Positions 16,738-26,409 of a stretch of 64,000 nucleotides of DNA are shown here, one piece after another. The stretch is taken from the NCBI RefSeq assembly GCF_030246845.1, contig NZ_CP126889.1:5327001-5391000 (forward strand), read 5' to 3'. This DNA is from Enhydrobacter sp. Lineage in GTDB: Bacteria > Pseudomonadota > Alphaproteobacteria > Reyranellales > Reyranellaceae. A program made the position numbers and the translations under genes. The number at the start of each line of letters is the position of its first letter. Position 1 is the first letter of the stretch. Below the pieces are notes generated by a model. That model had not been told where the DNA came from. It did not search any database and saw only the letters and a program-made list of their open reading frames with translations.

Positions 16738-17976
16738 ATGGCGATCACGACGACGCGCGCGAAGCGCGCCGACCGGTGGAGGACGATGCGTGCCCTGGCA
16801 GCCGCAGCCCTGACAATCTCCCTCCTCCAGGTCACGGCACCCGCGGTCTCGATGGCCCAGGTCGCCACCGCCGCCAAGAAACCGGTCCATCACCGCATCA
16901 CCAAGCCAACCGCCAGATCAGCCAAGCCCGCCGCCAAGTCCACGGCCGACACCAAGGCCTCTCCCACCGACAATCAGGCCGACGAGCTCAACAAGAAGTG
17001 GCTCTCGGAGTACAAGGCGAACGCCGCCGCCACGGACACCGCCAAGGTCACCACCACGCCCAGCGTCGCCGGCACCGAGACCGAGCGTACGCTGAGCGCG
17101 CCCACCGCCGTGCCGAGCGCCGCCGCCCGCGCCGTCGTGCCGGGCACCATCACCTACGTCAAGGCCGACAGCGCGGCCGCCGCCTTCAACTCCATGCCGG
17201 GCGGCGCCAACCAGCCGCTGTTCAAGGACCTGACCAAGGCCTTTGCCGGCTTCTCGCCGAGCAAGGCCAAGGTCGAGATGCTGCAAGCGCAGACCGCCGA
17301 CGGCTCCTCGCGCGTGATCTACGCCAGCATCGGCGAGGGCAAGGGCAAGCATTCCTTCTGGTGGTTCGCCCCGCCGGACGAGCCCGAAGGCTGGTTCGAC
17401 GAGCACGGCCGGCGTCTCGGCGGCGCCGCGCTCACCGAGCCGAAGCCCGGCGCCCGCATCTCCTCGCCCTTCGGGACGCGCCGTTACTACGGCCGCATCA
17501 CCAGCCACGCCTTCCACAACGGAATCGATTTCGAGGGTCATGTCGGCGATCCGATCTATGCGGCGGCCGACGGCGTCGTGAACCACGCCGACTGGTATTA
17601 CAACTACGGCCGGACGGTGAAGATCAGCCATTCCGAGCATTTCGAGACGCTCTATGCCCACATGTCGCGCATCGCGCCGGGCATCGCCCCCGGGACCGTG
17701 GTGCACAAGGGCGAGGTGATCGGCTATGTCGGCGCGACCGGACGCGCGACCGGGCCGCACCTGCACTTCTCGGCGATCGTGGATGGCCGGTTCGTCGACC
17801 CCGAGCGCTACCTCTCGACCAAGGACGACCTGCTCACCGCCAACGACCTCGTGGCCTATCGCAAGTGGCAGCAGGACGTGCGCGACGCCGCGATTGCCCA
17901 GAAGCCCAGGACGGAGCACGCCTCGTTCTGGAGCCGCAACCCGTTCACACCGCCGCCCAGCCCCGGCCGCCTCTAG
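16738..17976 (+). CDS. M23-family metallopeptidase (LytM domain), exported
   Basis: 412-residue cell-wall endopeptidase candidate. The N-terminal signal (hydrophobic about 18-32, AVSMAQ cleavage region) is followed by an Ala/Lys/Thr-rich linker and a C-terminal peptidase domain. Zinc ligands are His260-x3-Asp264 (HNGIDF) and the HLH motif at 341-343, with His308 in LYAHMS also conserved, so the domain looks catalytically competent. Expected role: cleaving peptidoglycan cross-bridges. A GGGAGAGG ribosome site precedes the ATG. A GC-rich 17-base palindrome (17988-18004) follows the stop. Confidence 0.93.
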   Translation: MAITTTRAKRADRWRTMRALAAAALTISLLQVTAPAVSMAQVATAAKKPVHHRITKPTARSAKPAAKSTADTKASPTDNQADELNKKWLSEYKANAAATDTAKVTTTPSVAGTETERTLSAPTAVPSAAARAVVPGTITYVKADSAAAAFNSMPGGANQPLFKDLTKAFAGFSPSKAKVEMLQAQTADGSSRVIYASIGEGKGKHSFWWFAPPDEPEGWFDEHGRRLGGAALTEPKPGARISSPFGTRRYYGRITSHAFHNGIDFEGHVGDPIYAAADGVVNHADWYYNYGRTVKISHSEHFETLYAHMSRIAPGIAPGTVVHKGEVIGYVGATGRATGPHLHFSAIVDGRFVDPERYLSTKDDLLTANDLVAYRKWQQDVRDAAIAQKPRTEHASFWSRNPFTPPPSPGRL

Positions 17977-17987
17977 GCCGGAAGGCG

Positions 17988-18004
17988 CGCAGCCGCCGGC
18001 TGCG
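17988..18004 (+). other. GC-rich perfect inverted repeat after the M23 gene
   Basis: CGCAGCCG-C-CGGCTGCG, 8-base arms, with no T-tract. It might slow transcription or stabilise the 3' end; function unproven. Confidence 0.4.
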
Positions 18005-18121
18005 GCATCGCCACCGGCCGTTGCGCCCCAGCAGGTGATCGCCTACCAATGGCGTCTTCGTTCTTGAACGGACCTTCCAGGGGAACGGGCCGAGCCAAGG
18101 ACAACCATAGGGAAAGAAGAC

Positions 18122-19153
18122 ATGCTCAAGAAGATGATCGCCGTCGGCGCCGCCGCGGCGTTTCTCGGCGCTGCCGGCACGGCCTGGGCCGGCAAGGACC
18201 TCGATGCCGCCAAGGCGCGCGGCCAGCTCATCTGCGGCGTCAGCACAGGCGTGGCGGGCTTCTCGGCCCCCGACAGCCAGGGCAAGTGGACCGGCATCGA
18301 CGTCGACGTCTGCCGCGCCATAGCGGCGACGCTGTTCGGCGATTCCGAGAAGGTGAAGTACGTGCCGCTCTCGGCCGAGCAGCGCTTCACGGCCGTCCAG
18401 TCCGGCGAGGTCGACCTCCTGTCGCGCAACACGACCTGGACGCTGACGCGCGATACCGCGCTCGGCCTCGATTTCGGCGCCGTCACCTACTACGACGGCC
18501 AGGGCTTCATGGTGAACAAGAAGCTCGGTGTGAAGAGCGCCAAGGAGCTGGACGGCGCCACGGTCTGCGTCCAGCCCGGCACCACCACCGAGCTCAACCT
18601 CGCCGACTACTTCCGCGCCAACAAGATGAACTTCAAGCCGGTGGTGATCGACAAGCTCGACCAGATCCGCTCGGCCTTCTTCTCCGGCCGCTGTGACGTC
18701 TTCACGACCGACGCCTCGGGGCTCTACTCGACCCGCGCCTCCAACGTGCCGGCGCCGCTGACGCCGGACGACTTCGTGGTCCTGCCCGAGATCATCTCCA
18801 AGGAGCCGCTGGCCCCGGCCTTCCGCCACGGCGACAACCAGTTCGGCGACATCGTGCGCTGGAGCCAGTACGCCATGATCGAGGCCGAGGAGGACGGCAT
18901 CACCTCCAAGAACGTCGACGAGATGCTGAAGAGCAACAATCCCGGCATCAAGCGCCTGCTGGGCGTGACGCCGGGCATGGGCAAGGCGCTGGGCGTCGAC
19001 GAGAAGTGGGCCTACAACATCATCAAGCAGGTCGGGAACTACGGCGAGAGCTTCGAGCGCAATGTCGGCATGGGCTCGCCGCTCAAGATCAAGCGCGGGC
19101 TGAACGCGCTCTGGAAGGACGGCGGCCTGCAGTACGCCATGCCCATCCGGTAG
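18122..19153 (+). CDS. aapJ: General L-amino acid ABC transporter substrate-binding protein, first copy
   Basis: 343-residue periplasmic family-3 binding protein. The signal peptide ends in AGTAWAG; then GQLICGVSTGVAGFSAPDSQGKWTGIDVDVCRAIAA and the TTWTLTRDTALGLDF segment are typical of AapJ. A GGGAAAGAAG site precedes the ATG. A second, very similar copy starts 178 bases downstream, then aapQ, aapM and aapP. A family B repeat and a strong hairpin terminator lie between the copies, so the first copy may be partly transcriptionally separate. Confidence 0.94.
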   Translation: MLKKMIAVGAAAAFLGAAGTAWAGKDLDAAKARGQLICGVSTGVAGFSAPDSQGKWTGIDVDVCRAIAATLFGDSEKVKYVPLSAEQRFTAVQSGEVDLLSRNTTWTLTRDTALGLDFGAVTYYDGQGFMVNKKLGVKSAKELDGATVCVQPGTTTELNLADYFRANKMNFKPVVIDKLDQIRSAFFSGRCDVFTTDASGLYSTRASNVPAPLTPDDFVVLPEIISKEPLAPAFRHGDNQFGDIVRWSQYAMIEAEEDGITSKNVDEMLKSNNPGIKRLLGVTPGMGKALGVDEKWAYNIIKQVGNYGESFERNVGMGSPLKIKRGLNALWKDGGLQYAMPIR

Positions 19154-19168
19154 GATGTGAAGTCATTT

Positions 19169-19218
19169 GGACCGCGCGCATCTTGCGCGCTCGCGAGCGG
19201 ACTGGAAGCCCGCGGTCC
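19169..19218 (+). repeat. Dispersed repeat family B, copy B1 (stem with two side hairpins)
   Basis: Outer stem GGACC/GGTCC; side hairpin 1 GCGCGC-atctt-GCGCGC; central palindrome TCGCGA; side hairpin 2 imperfect (GCGG/CCGC). It lies between the tandem aapJ genes. Confidence 0.88.
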
Positions 19219-19226
19219 GCCGAACA

Positions 19227-19262
19227 GCCGCCGCCCTCGAAAAAGGGGCGGCGGCTTTGCTT
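19227..19262 (+). terminator. Hairpin terminator after the first aapJ copy
   Basis: Perfect 10-base stem GCCGCCGCCC / GGGCGGCGGC with a 9-base A-rich loop, followed by TTTGCTTT. Read-through to aapJ copy 2 and aapQMP may be partial, a usual way to keep binding protein in excess. Confidence 0.6.
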
Positions 19263-19331
19263 TGGCCTGTTGCCTGCTCGGCCCTTCGGAGAGACACTTG
19301 CCGGTCAATGAAAACGGGAGAGGCAGCTATC

Positions 19332-20363
19332 ATGAGCAAGCTTGCAAATGCGATCGCCATCGGGATCGCCCTGCTGTCGATGGCCGGCACGGCCTGGGCC
19401 GGCAAGGACCTCGACACCGTCAAGGCGCGCGGCCAGCTCGTCTGCGGCGTGATGGAGGGCACCGCCGGTTTCGCGCTGGCCAACAGCCAGGGCAAATGGG
19501 AGGGGCTCGATGTCGATGTGTGCCGGGCGGTCGCGGCGGCGCTGTTCGGCGATTCGGAGAAGGTGAAGTACGTGCCGCTTTCCTCGCAGCAGCGCTTCAC
19601 CGCGCTGCAATCGGGCGAGGTCGACATGCTGTCGAACAACACGACCTGGACGCTGACGCGCGACACCGCGCTCGGCCTCGATTTCGGCGCCGTCACCTAC
19701 TACGACGGCCAGGGTTTCCTGGTGAACAAGAAGCTCGGTGTGAAGAGCGCCAAGGAGCTGAACGGCGCGACGGTCTGCGTGGCGCCCGGCACCACCACCG
19801 AGCTCAACCTCGCCGACTACTTCCGCGCCAACAAGATGACCTTCAAGCCGGTGGTGATCGAGAAGGTGAACGAGGTCCGCGCCGCCTTCTTCGCCGGCCG
19901 CTGCGACGTCTACACCAACGACACCTCGAGCCTCTATGCGACTCGCGCAGCCAACCCGCCGCCGCCGCTGACGCCGGACGACTTCGTGGTCCTGCCCGAG
20001 ATCATCTCCAAGGAGCCGCTGGCCCCGGCCTTCCGTCACGGCGACAACCAGTTCGGCGACATCATCCGCTGGAGCCAGTACGCCATGGTCGAGGCCGAGG
20101 AGGACGGCATCACCTCCAAGAACGTCGACGAGATGCTGAAGAGCAACAACCCGACCATCAAGCGCCTGCTGGGTGTCACCCCCGGCATGGGCAAGGCGCT
20201 GGGCGTCGACGAGAAGTGGGCCTACAACATCATCAAGCAGGTCGGAAACTACGGCGAGAGCTTCGAGCGCAACATCGGCTCGGGCTCGCCGCTCAAGATC
20301 AAGCGCGGGCTGAACGCCCTCTGGAAGGACGGCGGCCTGCAGTACGCCATGCCGATCCGCTGA
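19332..20363 (+). CDS. aapJ: General L-amino acid ABC transporter substrate-binding protein, second copy
   Basis: 343 residues, the same length as the copy at 18122 and identical at most positions. Differences cluster in the signal peptide, in GVMEGTAGFALANSQGKWEGL, and around residues 160-220. Start at ATG 19332 with GGGAGAGG upstream; the open frame before it runs through the repeat and terminator and is not coding. It is the copy nearest to aapQMP. Divergence at ligand-facing segments may give a different amino-acid preference, an inference. Confidence 0.94.
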   Translation: MSKLANAIAIGIALLSMAGTAWAGKDLDTVKARGQLVCGVMEGTAGFALANSQGKWEGLDVDVCRAVAAALFGDSEKVKYVPLSSQQRFTALQSGEVDMLSNNTTWTLTRDTALGLDFGAVTYYDGQGFLVNKKLGVKSAKELNGATVCVAPGTTTELNLADYFRANKMTFKPVVIEKVNEVRAAFFAGRCDVYTNDTSSLYATRAANPPPPLTPDDFVVLPEIISKEPLAPAFRHGDNQFGDIIRWSQYAMVEAEEDGITSKNVDEMLKSNNPTIKRLLGVTPGMGKALGVDEKWAYNIIKQVGNYGESFERNIGSGSPLKIKRGLNALWKDGGLQYAMPIR

Positions 20364-20474
20364 GCTTGCGGCGCCGGCAGTGCTTTTGGCGGGTTGCAAC
20401 GGTGCAATTCCCTCCTACACTGCCGGCAACAACCGACATGCGGCCGAACCGCATCAGGCAGGGAGAGTAGCGGC

Positions 20475-21662
20475 ATGGCGGTCGAGACGCTCGGCTCGTC
20501 GACACGTCCCAAAGTGGCCCCCTGGAACGATCCGGTCGTGCGCGGCTGGATTTTCCAGATCGTTGTGGTGGGCCTCGTCGGGCTGCTGGCCTGGTTCCTC
20601 GTCAGCAACACCCTGGACAACCTCGCGCGGCAGAAGATCGCCAGCGGCTACGACTATCTCCACCACGAGGCGGGCTTCCAGATCGGCGATACGATGATCC
20701 CCTACTCGCCCGCCGATACCTACGCGCGGGCGATCCTGGTCGGCATGCTGAACACGCTGAAGGTCTCCGTCCTCGGCATCGTCCTGTGCACCATCCTCGG
20801 AACGCTGATCGGCATCGGGCGCCTGTCGCCGAACTGGCTGCTGGCCAAGATCTGCGAATGGTACGTCGAGTGCTTCCGCAACGTGCCGCTGCTGCTCTGG
20901 CTGTTCCTGTTCTACAAGATCATCAGCGAATCCTTTCCCGGACCGCGCCAGGCGATCAGCGTGCTCGGCACGCTGTTCCTCAGCAACCGCGGTCTCTATT
21001 TTCCGGTTCCGGTCCCGAACCCGATCCATGCCTGGATGGGGCTGGCGCTGCTGGTCGGCGTCGCCGCCGCCGTCGCGGTGAAGCGCTGGGCGAGGAAGCG
21101 CCAGGACGCGACCGGCCTGCCCTTCCCCGCGATCCGCACCGGCATCGCGCTCGTGATCGGTCTGCCGCTCGTGGTCTGGCTGCTGGGCGGCGCGCCGCAC
21201 GAAATGAGCTGGCCCGTGGTCAAGGGCTTCAACTTCCAGGGCGGCTCGGTGATCCAGCCCGAGTTCACCGCGCTCCTGTTCGGGCTCGTGGTCTATACCT
21301 CGGCTTTCGTCGCCGAGATCGTGCGCTCGGGCATCCTCGCCATCAACAGAGGGCAGGGCGAGGCCGCGGCGGCCCTCGGCCTGTCGCGCGGCCAGTCGAT
21401 GCGGCTGGTGCTGCTGCCGCAGGCGCTGCGGGTCATCATCCCGCCGATGACGAGCCAGTATCTCAGCATCACCAAGAACAGCTCGCTCGCCATCGCCATC
21501 GGCTACCCCGACCTGGTCGCGGCGGTGAACGTCACCATCAACCAGACCGGCCAGGCGATCGAGAACGTGCTGATCATCATGGCGGCCTACCTGACCGTGA
21601 GCCTCGGCATCTCCGCCTTCATGAACTGGTACAACAAGCGCATCGCGCTGCGGGAGCGCTGA
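20475..21662 (+). CDS. aapQ: General L-amino acid ABC transporter permease AapQ
   Basis: 395-residue inner-membrane permease of the HisMQ family with about eight membrane segments. The family EAA-type loop is seen in RGQGEAAAALGLSRGQSMRLVLLPQALRVIIPP. The large insertion between the first and later membrane segments (YDYLHHEAGFQIG...) is characteristic of AapQ. A GGGAGAG site lies before ATG 20475. It pairs with AapM, whose start lies 2 bases after this stop. Confidence 0.95.
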   Translation: MAVETLGSSTRPKVAPWNDPVVRGWIFQIVVVGLVGLLAWFLVSNTLDNLARQKIASGYDYLHHEAGFQIGDTMIPYSPADTYARAILVGMLNTLKVSVLGIVLCTILGTLIGIGRLSPNWLLAKICEWYVECFRNVPLLLWLFLFYKIISESFPGPRQAISVLGTLFLSNRGLYFPVPVPNPIHAWMGLALLVGVAAAVAVKRWARKRQDATGLPFPAIRTGIALVIGLPLVVWLLGGAPHEMSWPVVKGFNFQGGSVIQPEFTALLFGLVVYTSAFVAEIVRSGILAINRGQGEAAAALGLSRGQSMRLVLLPQALRVIIPPMTSQYLSITKNSSLAIAIGYPDLVAAVNVTINQTGQAIENVLIIMAAYLTVSLGISAFMNWYNKRIALRER

Positions 21663-21664
21663 GC

Positions 21665-22945
21665 ATGACCGACGCCCTGCCCGCCGGCGAGCGCCGGCAG
21701 CTCCCGCCTCCCGCTGCCGAGGGCGGCGCGATGGGATGGCTGCGCAAGAACCTGTTCTCGAGCTGGGGCAACGCCGTCACGACCGTCGTGCTGCTGTTGC
21801 TGATCTTCTGGCTGCTGTCGTCGTTCCTCGACTGGGCGGTGGTGAACGCGGTCTGGACCGCGCCGACCGGCCAGGCCTGCCGCGGCCACGGCGCCTGCTG
21901 GGCGCTGATCCACGAGAAGTACCGCTTCATCTTCTTCGGCACCTTTCCCTACCAGCAGCAATGGCGGCCGCTGCTGGCGGTGATGGTCATGCTGGCGATG
22001 CTGGTGTCGAGCGCCGACCGGCGGATGTGGAACACGCGGCTGCTCTGGATCTGGGGCATCGGCAGCTTCCTGACCTTCCTGCTGATGTTCGGCCAGATCC
22101 ATATTCCGCTCGGCCTGATCCTGTTCGCGGCGCTGGCGGTCGGCGGGTTGGGCATGCTGCTGCGCGGCACCGTCGCCCAGCCGCCGGAGATCGCCGGCTG
22201 GCGGACGCTCGCCGCCATCGGCGCGGTCGGCATCGTGCTGCGCCTCGTGGGCATCCTGCCGCCCTGGAGCCTCGCCATCGCGCCCTTCGACTATGTCGAG
22301 ACCAGCCTGTGGGGCGGCCTGCCGGTGACGCTGATCCTCGCCACCTACGGTCTCCTGTTCGCCTTCCCCTACGGCGTCCTGCTGGCGCTCGGCCGGCGCT
22401 CCGACCTGCCGCTGATCAAGGGCCTGTGCGTGGGCTTCATCGAGCTGATCCGCGGCGTGCCGCTGATCAGCCTGCTGATCATGGCGTCGGTGATGCTGCC
22501 GCTGTTCCTGCCCTCGGGCATGAACATCGACAAGTTCCTGCGCGCGCTGATCGCGGTGATCCTGTTCGCGGGCGCCTATATCGCCGAGGTCATCCGCGGC
22601 GGCCTGCAGGCGCTGCCCAAGGGGCAGTTCGAGGCGGCCGACGCGATGGGGCTCAACTATTTCCAGAAGACCACGCTCATCATCCTGCCGCAGGCGCTGC
22701 GGGTGGTGATCCCGCCGCTCATCAACACCTTCATCGGCTTCTTCAAGGACACCTCGCTGGTGCTGATCATCGGCATCTTCGACTTCCTGAACGCGGCCAA
22801 CCAGGCGCTGGTCGATCCCAACTGGGCGGGCTTCCCGAGCGAGGTCTACCTGTTCGCCGCCTTCGTCTATTTCTGCTTCTGCTTCTCGATGTCGCGCTAC
22901 TCCAAGTATCTCGAGGTCGAGCTCAACAAGGGGACGCGACGCTAG
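21665..22945 (+). CDS. aapM: General L-amino acid ABC transporter permease AapM
   Basis: 426-residue second permease. Membrane segments start at about residue 38; the EAA loop is GQFEAADAMGLNYFQKTTLIILPQALRVVIPP. The WALIHEKYRFIFFGTFPYQQQWRP segment is typical of AapM. Ribosome site GGGAG lies within the end of aapQ. The stop TAG is directly followed by the ATG of aapP, so the genes are tightly coupled. Confidence 0.95.
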   Translation: MTDALPAGERRQLPPPAAEGGAMGWLRKNLFSSWGNAVTTVVLLLLIFWLLSSFLDWAVVNAVWTAPTGQACRGHGACWALIHEKYRFIFFGTFPYQQQWRPLLAVMVMLAMLVSSADRRMWNTRLLWIWGIGSFLTFLLMFGQIHIPLGLILFAALAVGGLGMLLRGTVAQPPEIAGWRTLAAIGAVGIVLRLVGILPPWSLAIAPFDYVETSLWGGLPVTLILATYGLLFAFPYGVLLALGRRSDLPLIKGLCVGFIELIRGVPLISLLIMASVMLPLFLPSGMNIDKFLRALIAVILFAGAYIAEVIRGGLQALPKGQFEAADAMGLNYFQKTTLIILPQALRVVIPPLINTFIGFFKDTSLVLIIGIFDFLNAANQALVDPNWAGFPSEVYLFAAFVYFCFCFSMSRYSKYLEVELNKGTRR

Positions 22946-23716
<771 letters not shown>

Positions 23717-23746
23717 TCAGGGAGCGCGCCACTAACAAGAAACGGG

Positions 23747-23855
23747 CCTCACCCTGAGGAGCATCGCGCAGCGATGCGTCTCGAAGAGTGGCAACGAGCA
23801 CCAATCTGTCGCCCATCCTTCGAGACGGCCGCTGCGCGGCCTCCTCAGGATGAGG
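23747..23855. repeat. Dispersed repeat family C, copy C1 (long inverted repeat with inner hairpins)
   Basis: Arms CCTGAGGAG...CGTCTCGAAG and CTTCGAGACG...CTCCTCAGG are exact complements. Inside the left arm is a perfect hairpin GCATCGC-GCA-GCGATGC, inside the right GGCCGC-TGC-GCGGCC. A 22-base spacer separates the arms. It lies in the 23717-24019 spacer, which otherwise holds only repeat B2 and no gene. Confidence 0.85.
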
Positions 23856-23931
23856 AGGTGCCGGATCGGGCCTATCCCGGTTCATCCCTGAGGGTCGGCC
23901 TCGCCGGTGGCGAGCTCCAGTGGCGCTCTTT

Positions 23932-23981
23932 GGGCCGCGGGCTTCCAGCCCGCTCATGAGTGCGCAAGATGCGCGCGGTCC
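23932..23981 (-). repeat. Dispersed repeat family B, copy B2
   Basis: Same architecture as B1 on the opposite strand: side hairpins GCGGGC-ttcca-GCCCGC and TGCGC-aagat-GCGCG around central TCATGA. One outer base pair is lost. Confidence 0.85.
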
Positions 23982-24019
23982 ATCTGGAGTGGCGCGCTCC
24001 TTTGACATAAGACTGGCAC

Positions 24020-25075
24020 ATGAAGCTCCTCATCACCGGCGGGGCCGGGTTCATCGGCTCGGCGGTCGTGCGGCACGTGATCCGCACCACCGACTGGTCG
24101 GTCGCCAACGTCGACAAGCTCACCTATGCCGGCAATCTCGAGTCGCTCGCCGAGGCGGGCGCCAGCAGCCGCCATCGCCACTACCGGGTCGATATCCGCG
24201 ACGGCGACGCGCTGAAGGAGATTTTCCGCGGCGTTCGGCCGGACGCCGTGCTGCACCTCGCGGCCGAAAGCCATGTCGACCGCTCGATCGACGGTCCCTC
24301 GCCGTTCATCGAGACCAATGTCGCCGGCACCTGCGTGCTGCTGGAGGCCGCGCTCGACTACTGGCGCGGGCTCGACGGCGCGGCGCGCGAGCGCTTCCGC
24401 TTCCAGCACATCTCGACCGACGAGGTGTTCGGCTCGCTGGGCCCGACCGGAAAGTTCACCGAGGAGACGCCCTATCGGCCCAACTCGCCCTACGCCGCCA
24501 GCAAGGCCGCCTCCGACCACCTCGTGCGCGCCTGGCACCACACGTACGGGCTGCCGACGCTGACCACGAACTGCTCGAACAACTACGGCCCCTATCATTT
24601 CCCGGAGAAGCTGATCCCGCTCTGCATCATCCGGGCGCTGCGCGGTGACCGCCTGCCGGTCTACGGCAAGGGCGAGAACGTGCGCGACTGGCTGCATGTC
24701 GAGGATCACGCCGAGGCGCTGACGCTCGTGCTGCAGAACGGCCGGCCGGGCGAGACCTACAATGTCGGCGGCGACAGCGAGCGGCGGAACCTCGACGTGG
24801 TGCGGGCGATCTGCGCGGCGCTCGACGAGCTCATGCCCAACAGCCGCAACCGGCCGCACGAGAGGCTGATCGAGTTCGTCACCGACCGGCCCGGCCACGA
24901 CGCGCGCTATGCGATCGACGCCACCAAGATCAGGAACGAGCTGGGCTGGCGGCCGCGTCGCGATTTCGAGCAGGGCCTGCGCGACACCGTGCGCTGGTAT
25001 CTCGACAACCGCGGCTGGTGGGAGCGCGTGCTGAGCGGCGCCTATCGCGGCGAGCGGCTGGGACTCAGGGCATGA
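24020..25075 (+). CDS. rfbB: dTDP-glucose 4,6-dehydratase
   Basis: 351-residue extended SDR that converts dTDP-glucose to dTDP-4-keto-6-deoxyglucose. NAD site GGAGFIGS at 7-14, catalytic TDE in HISTDEVFG, active-site YAASKAASDHL, and the substrate loop NCSNNYGPYHFPEKLIPL are all present. No rfbA, rfbC or rfbD adjoin it. The ketoisomerase and aminotransferase that could use its product (fdtA, fdtB) lie 16 kb away. No strong ribosome site is visible before the ATG. Confidence 0.96.
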   Translation: MKLLITGGAGFIGSAVVRHVIRTTDWSVANVDKLTYAGNLESLAEAGASSRHRHYRVDIRDGDALKEIFRGVRPDAVLHLAAESHVDRSIDGPSPFIETNVAGTCVLLEAALDYWRGLDGAARERFRFQHISTDEVFGSLGPTGKFTEETPYRPNSPYAASKAASDHLVRAWHHTYGLPTLTTNCSNNYGPYHFPEKLIPLCIIRALRGDRLPVYGKGENVRDWLHVEDHAEALTLVLQNGRPGETYNVGGDSERRNLDVVRAICAALDELMPNSRNRPHERLIEFVTDRPGHDARYAIDATKIRNELGWRPRRDFEQGLRDTVRWYLDNRGWWERVLSGAYRGERLGLRA

Positions 25076-25091
25076 ATCGCCTTCGACCGCG

Positions 25092-26144
25092 TCAGCGCGG
25101 CATGGTCCCGACGTTGGCGTTGGCGCGGCGCTTCAGCAGCGACTCGTACAGCGCCTTGGTGGGCTCGCACTCGCCCTTCTCGTCGTAGGTGACGAGGTAA
25201 AGGCAGATCGCCGCCCGCGTGGCCGGCCCGAACGTGCCGTTGGTCGTGCCGTGGTAGAAGTCGAGATCGCGCAACAGGATCTGGATCGCCTTGGTCTGTT
25301 CGGTTCGGCTTTCCGGCCAGGGCGGCGGCGCGACCGCCTTGGCGGTCTGGGGCTGCTCGTTGGGCTGTTCGGTCTCGGGGGGCGTCGCGGGCCTATCGGG
25401 CACCACGGCGGCGGCCGGCGGCGGCGGCTCGGGCAGGGCATTCTCGAGCCGGGGCGCCGGCGGGCTTTCACTCGGCGTGGCCGAGGACGATGACGACGAG
25501 GAAGAGGCCGGCGCGGGAGCAGGCGCAGGCCCGGGCTTGGCCTCGTCCGGCGGCTTGGCCGGAGGCGCCGCCTCGGGCCCGGCCGCCGCCGGCGGCTTGG
25601 CCGGAGGGGCCGTCTCGGGCTTTGCCGCCGCCGGCGGCGGCGACGGCGCCTCCACCGGCGGCATGGAGAGCATACCGGTCGTCGCGGAAGGCGCCGCCGC
25701 GGGCGGCGCAGGAAGAACAGGAGCGCCTTGCGGGGCGTTCACCGCTGGAACCGCACTCGAAGCCGCTGCCGCCCTTCCCCCGTCCTCCGTCTCCCACGGG
25801 AACAGCACCAGGCCCACGACCGTGAAAACGCAGGACAGGGTCGCGGCGATCGTGCCGGCGACGCTCAGCACTGCGAGGCTGCGCAGGAGGGCGAAGGCGG
25901 AAAAGGCGACGGCCAGCGGCAGGAACAGCGACGGCGCGGAAAGGACACCGAGCAACGCGCAGACGATGCCGAGAAGGCCGGTCACGGCGCCGGCGCCGGA
26001 AGCTCTGCGCGCGGGCTTCTTGTCGCGATCCCTCTCGACGGCAGGCGACGGGCCGTCCGGACGAGGCACGCCGGATGTTGGGGACTCTCCGGTCGTGAAG
26101 GAGGAGTCGCCCTTCCTTTCGATGGCAGCACCCGAGTGAGTCAC
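25092..26144 (-). CDS. Membrane protein with Pro/Ala-rich linker and peptidoglycan-binding-like C-terminus
   Basis: 350 residues in three parts: a cytoplasmic Arg-rich start, a hydrophobic region at about 52-115 with two to three membrane segments, then a roughly 150-residue linker of Pro, Ala, Lys and Glu with repeated APPAKPP units and a Ser run. The last ~70 residues (AIQILLRDLDFYHGTTNGTFGPATRAAICLYL) match the PG_binding_1 pattern. Start is GTG with GGAGG upstream. The linker is long enough to span part of the periplasm. Function unknown; an envelope-anchoring role is inferred. Confidence 0.75.
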   Translation of the reverse strand: MTHSGAAIERKGDSSFTTGESPTSGVPRPDGPSPAVERDRDKKPARRASGAGAVTGLLGIVCALLGVLSAPSLFLPLAVAFSAFALLRSLAVLSVAGTIAATLSCVFTVVGLVLFPWETEDGGRAAAASSAVPAVNAPQGAPVLPAPPAAAPSATTGMLSMPPVEAPSPPPAAAKPETAPPAKPPAAAGPEAAPPAKPPDEAKPGPAPAPAPASSSSSSSSATPSESPPAPRLENALPEPPPPAAAVVPDRPATPPETEQPNEQPQTAKAVAPPPWPESRTEQTKAIQILLRDLDFYHGTTNGTFGPATRAAICLYLVTYDEKGECEPTKALYESLLKRRANANVGTMPR

Positions 26145-26409
26145 GTCCCCCTCACCTCCGCCAGGCCGATCGTCCGCAAAGTGCCCATGGGCAAGGCTAA
26201 CAACCCAAGATGACCGAGCGTGTGATCTCGCCGTCAGTCACCGTTTTTTCACGGCACAGGCGCAGGTTCAAGCCGGACATCGGCGTCGACCGCGACGCGG
26301 CGAACGGCCGGGCCACGATTTTGGCCCCGGTTTGGCATCGATTGGGCACCGCTCTTTCTCCTCGGATCGGATTATTCCGACGCACAGGACCATCAGCCAG
26401 AGACGATAC

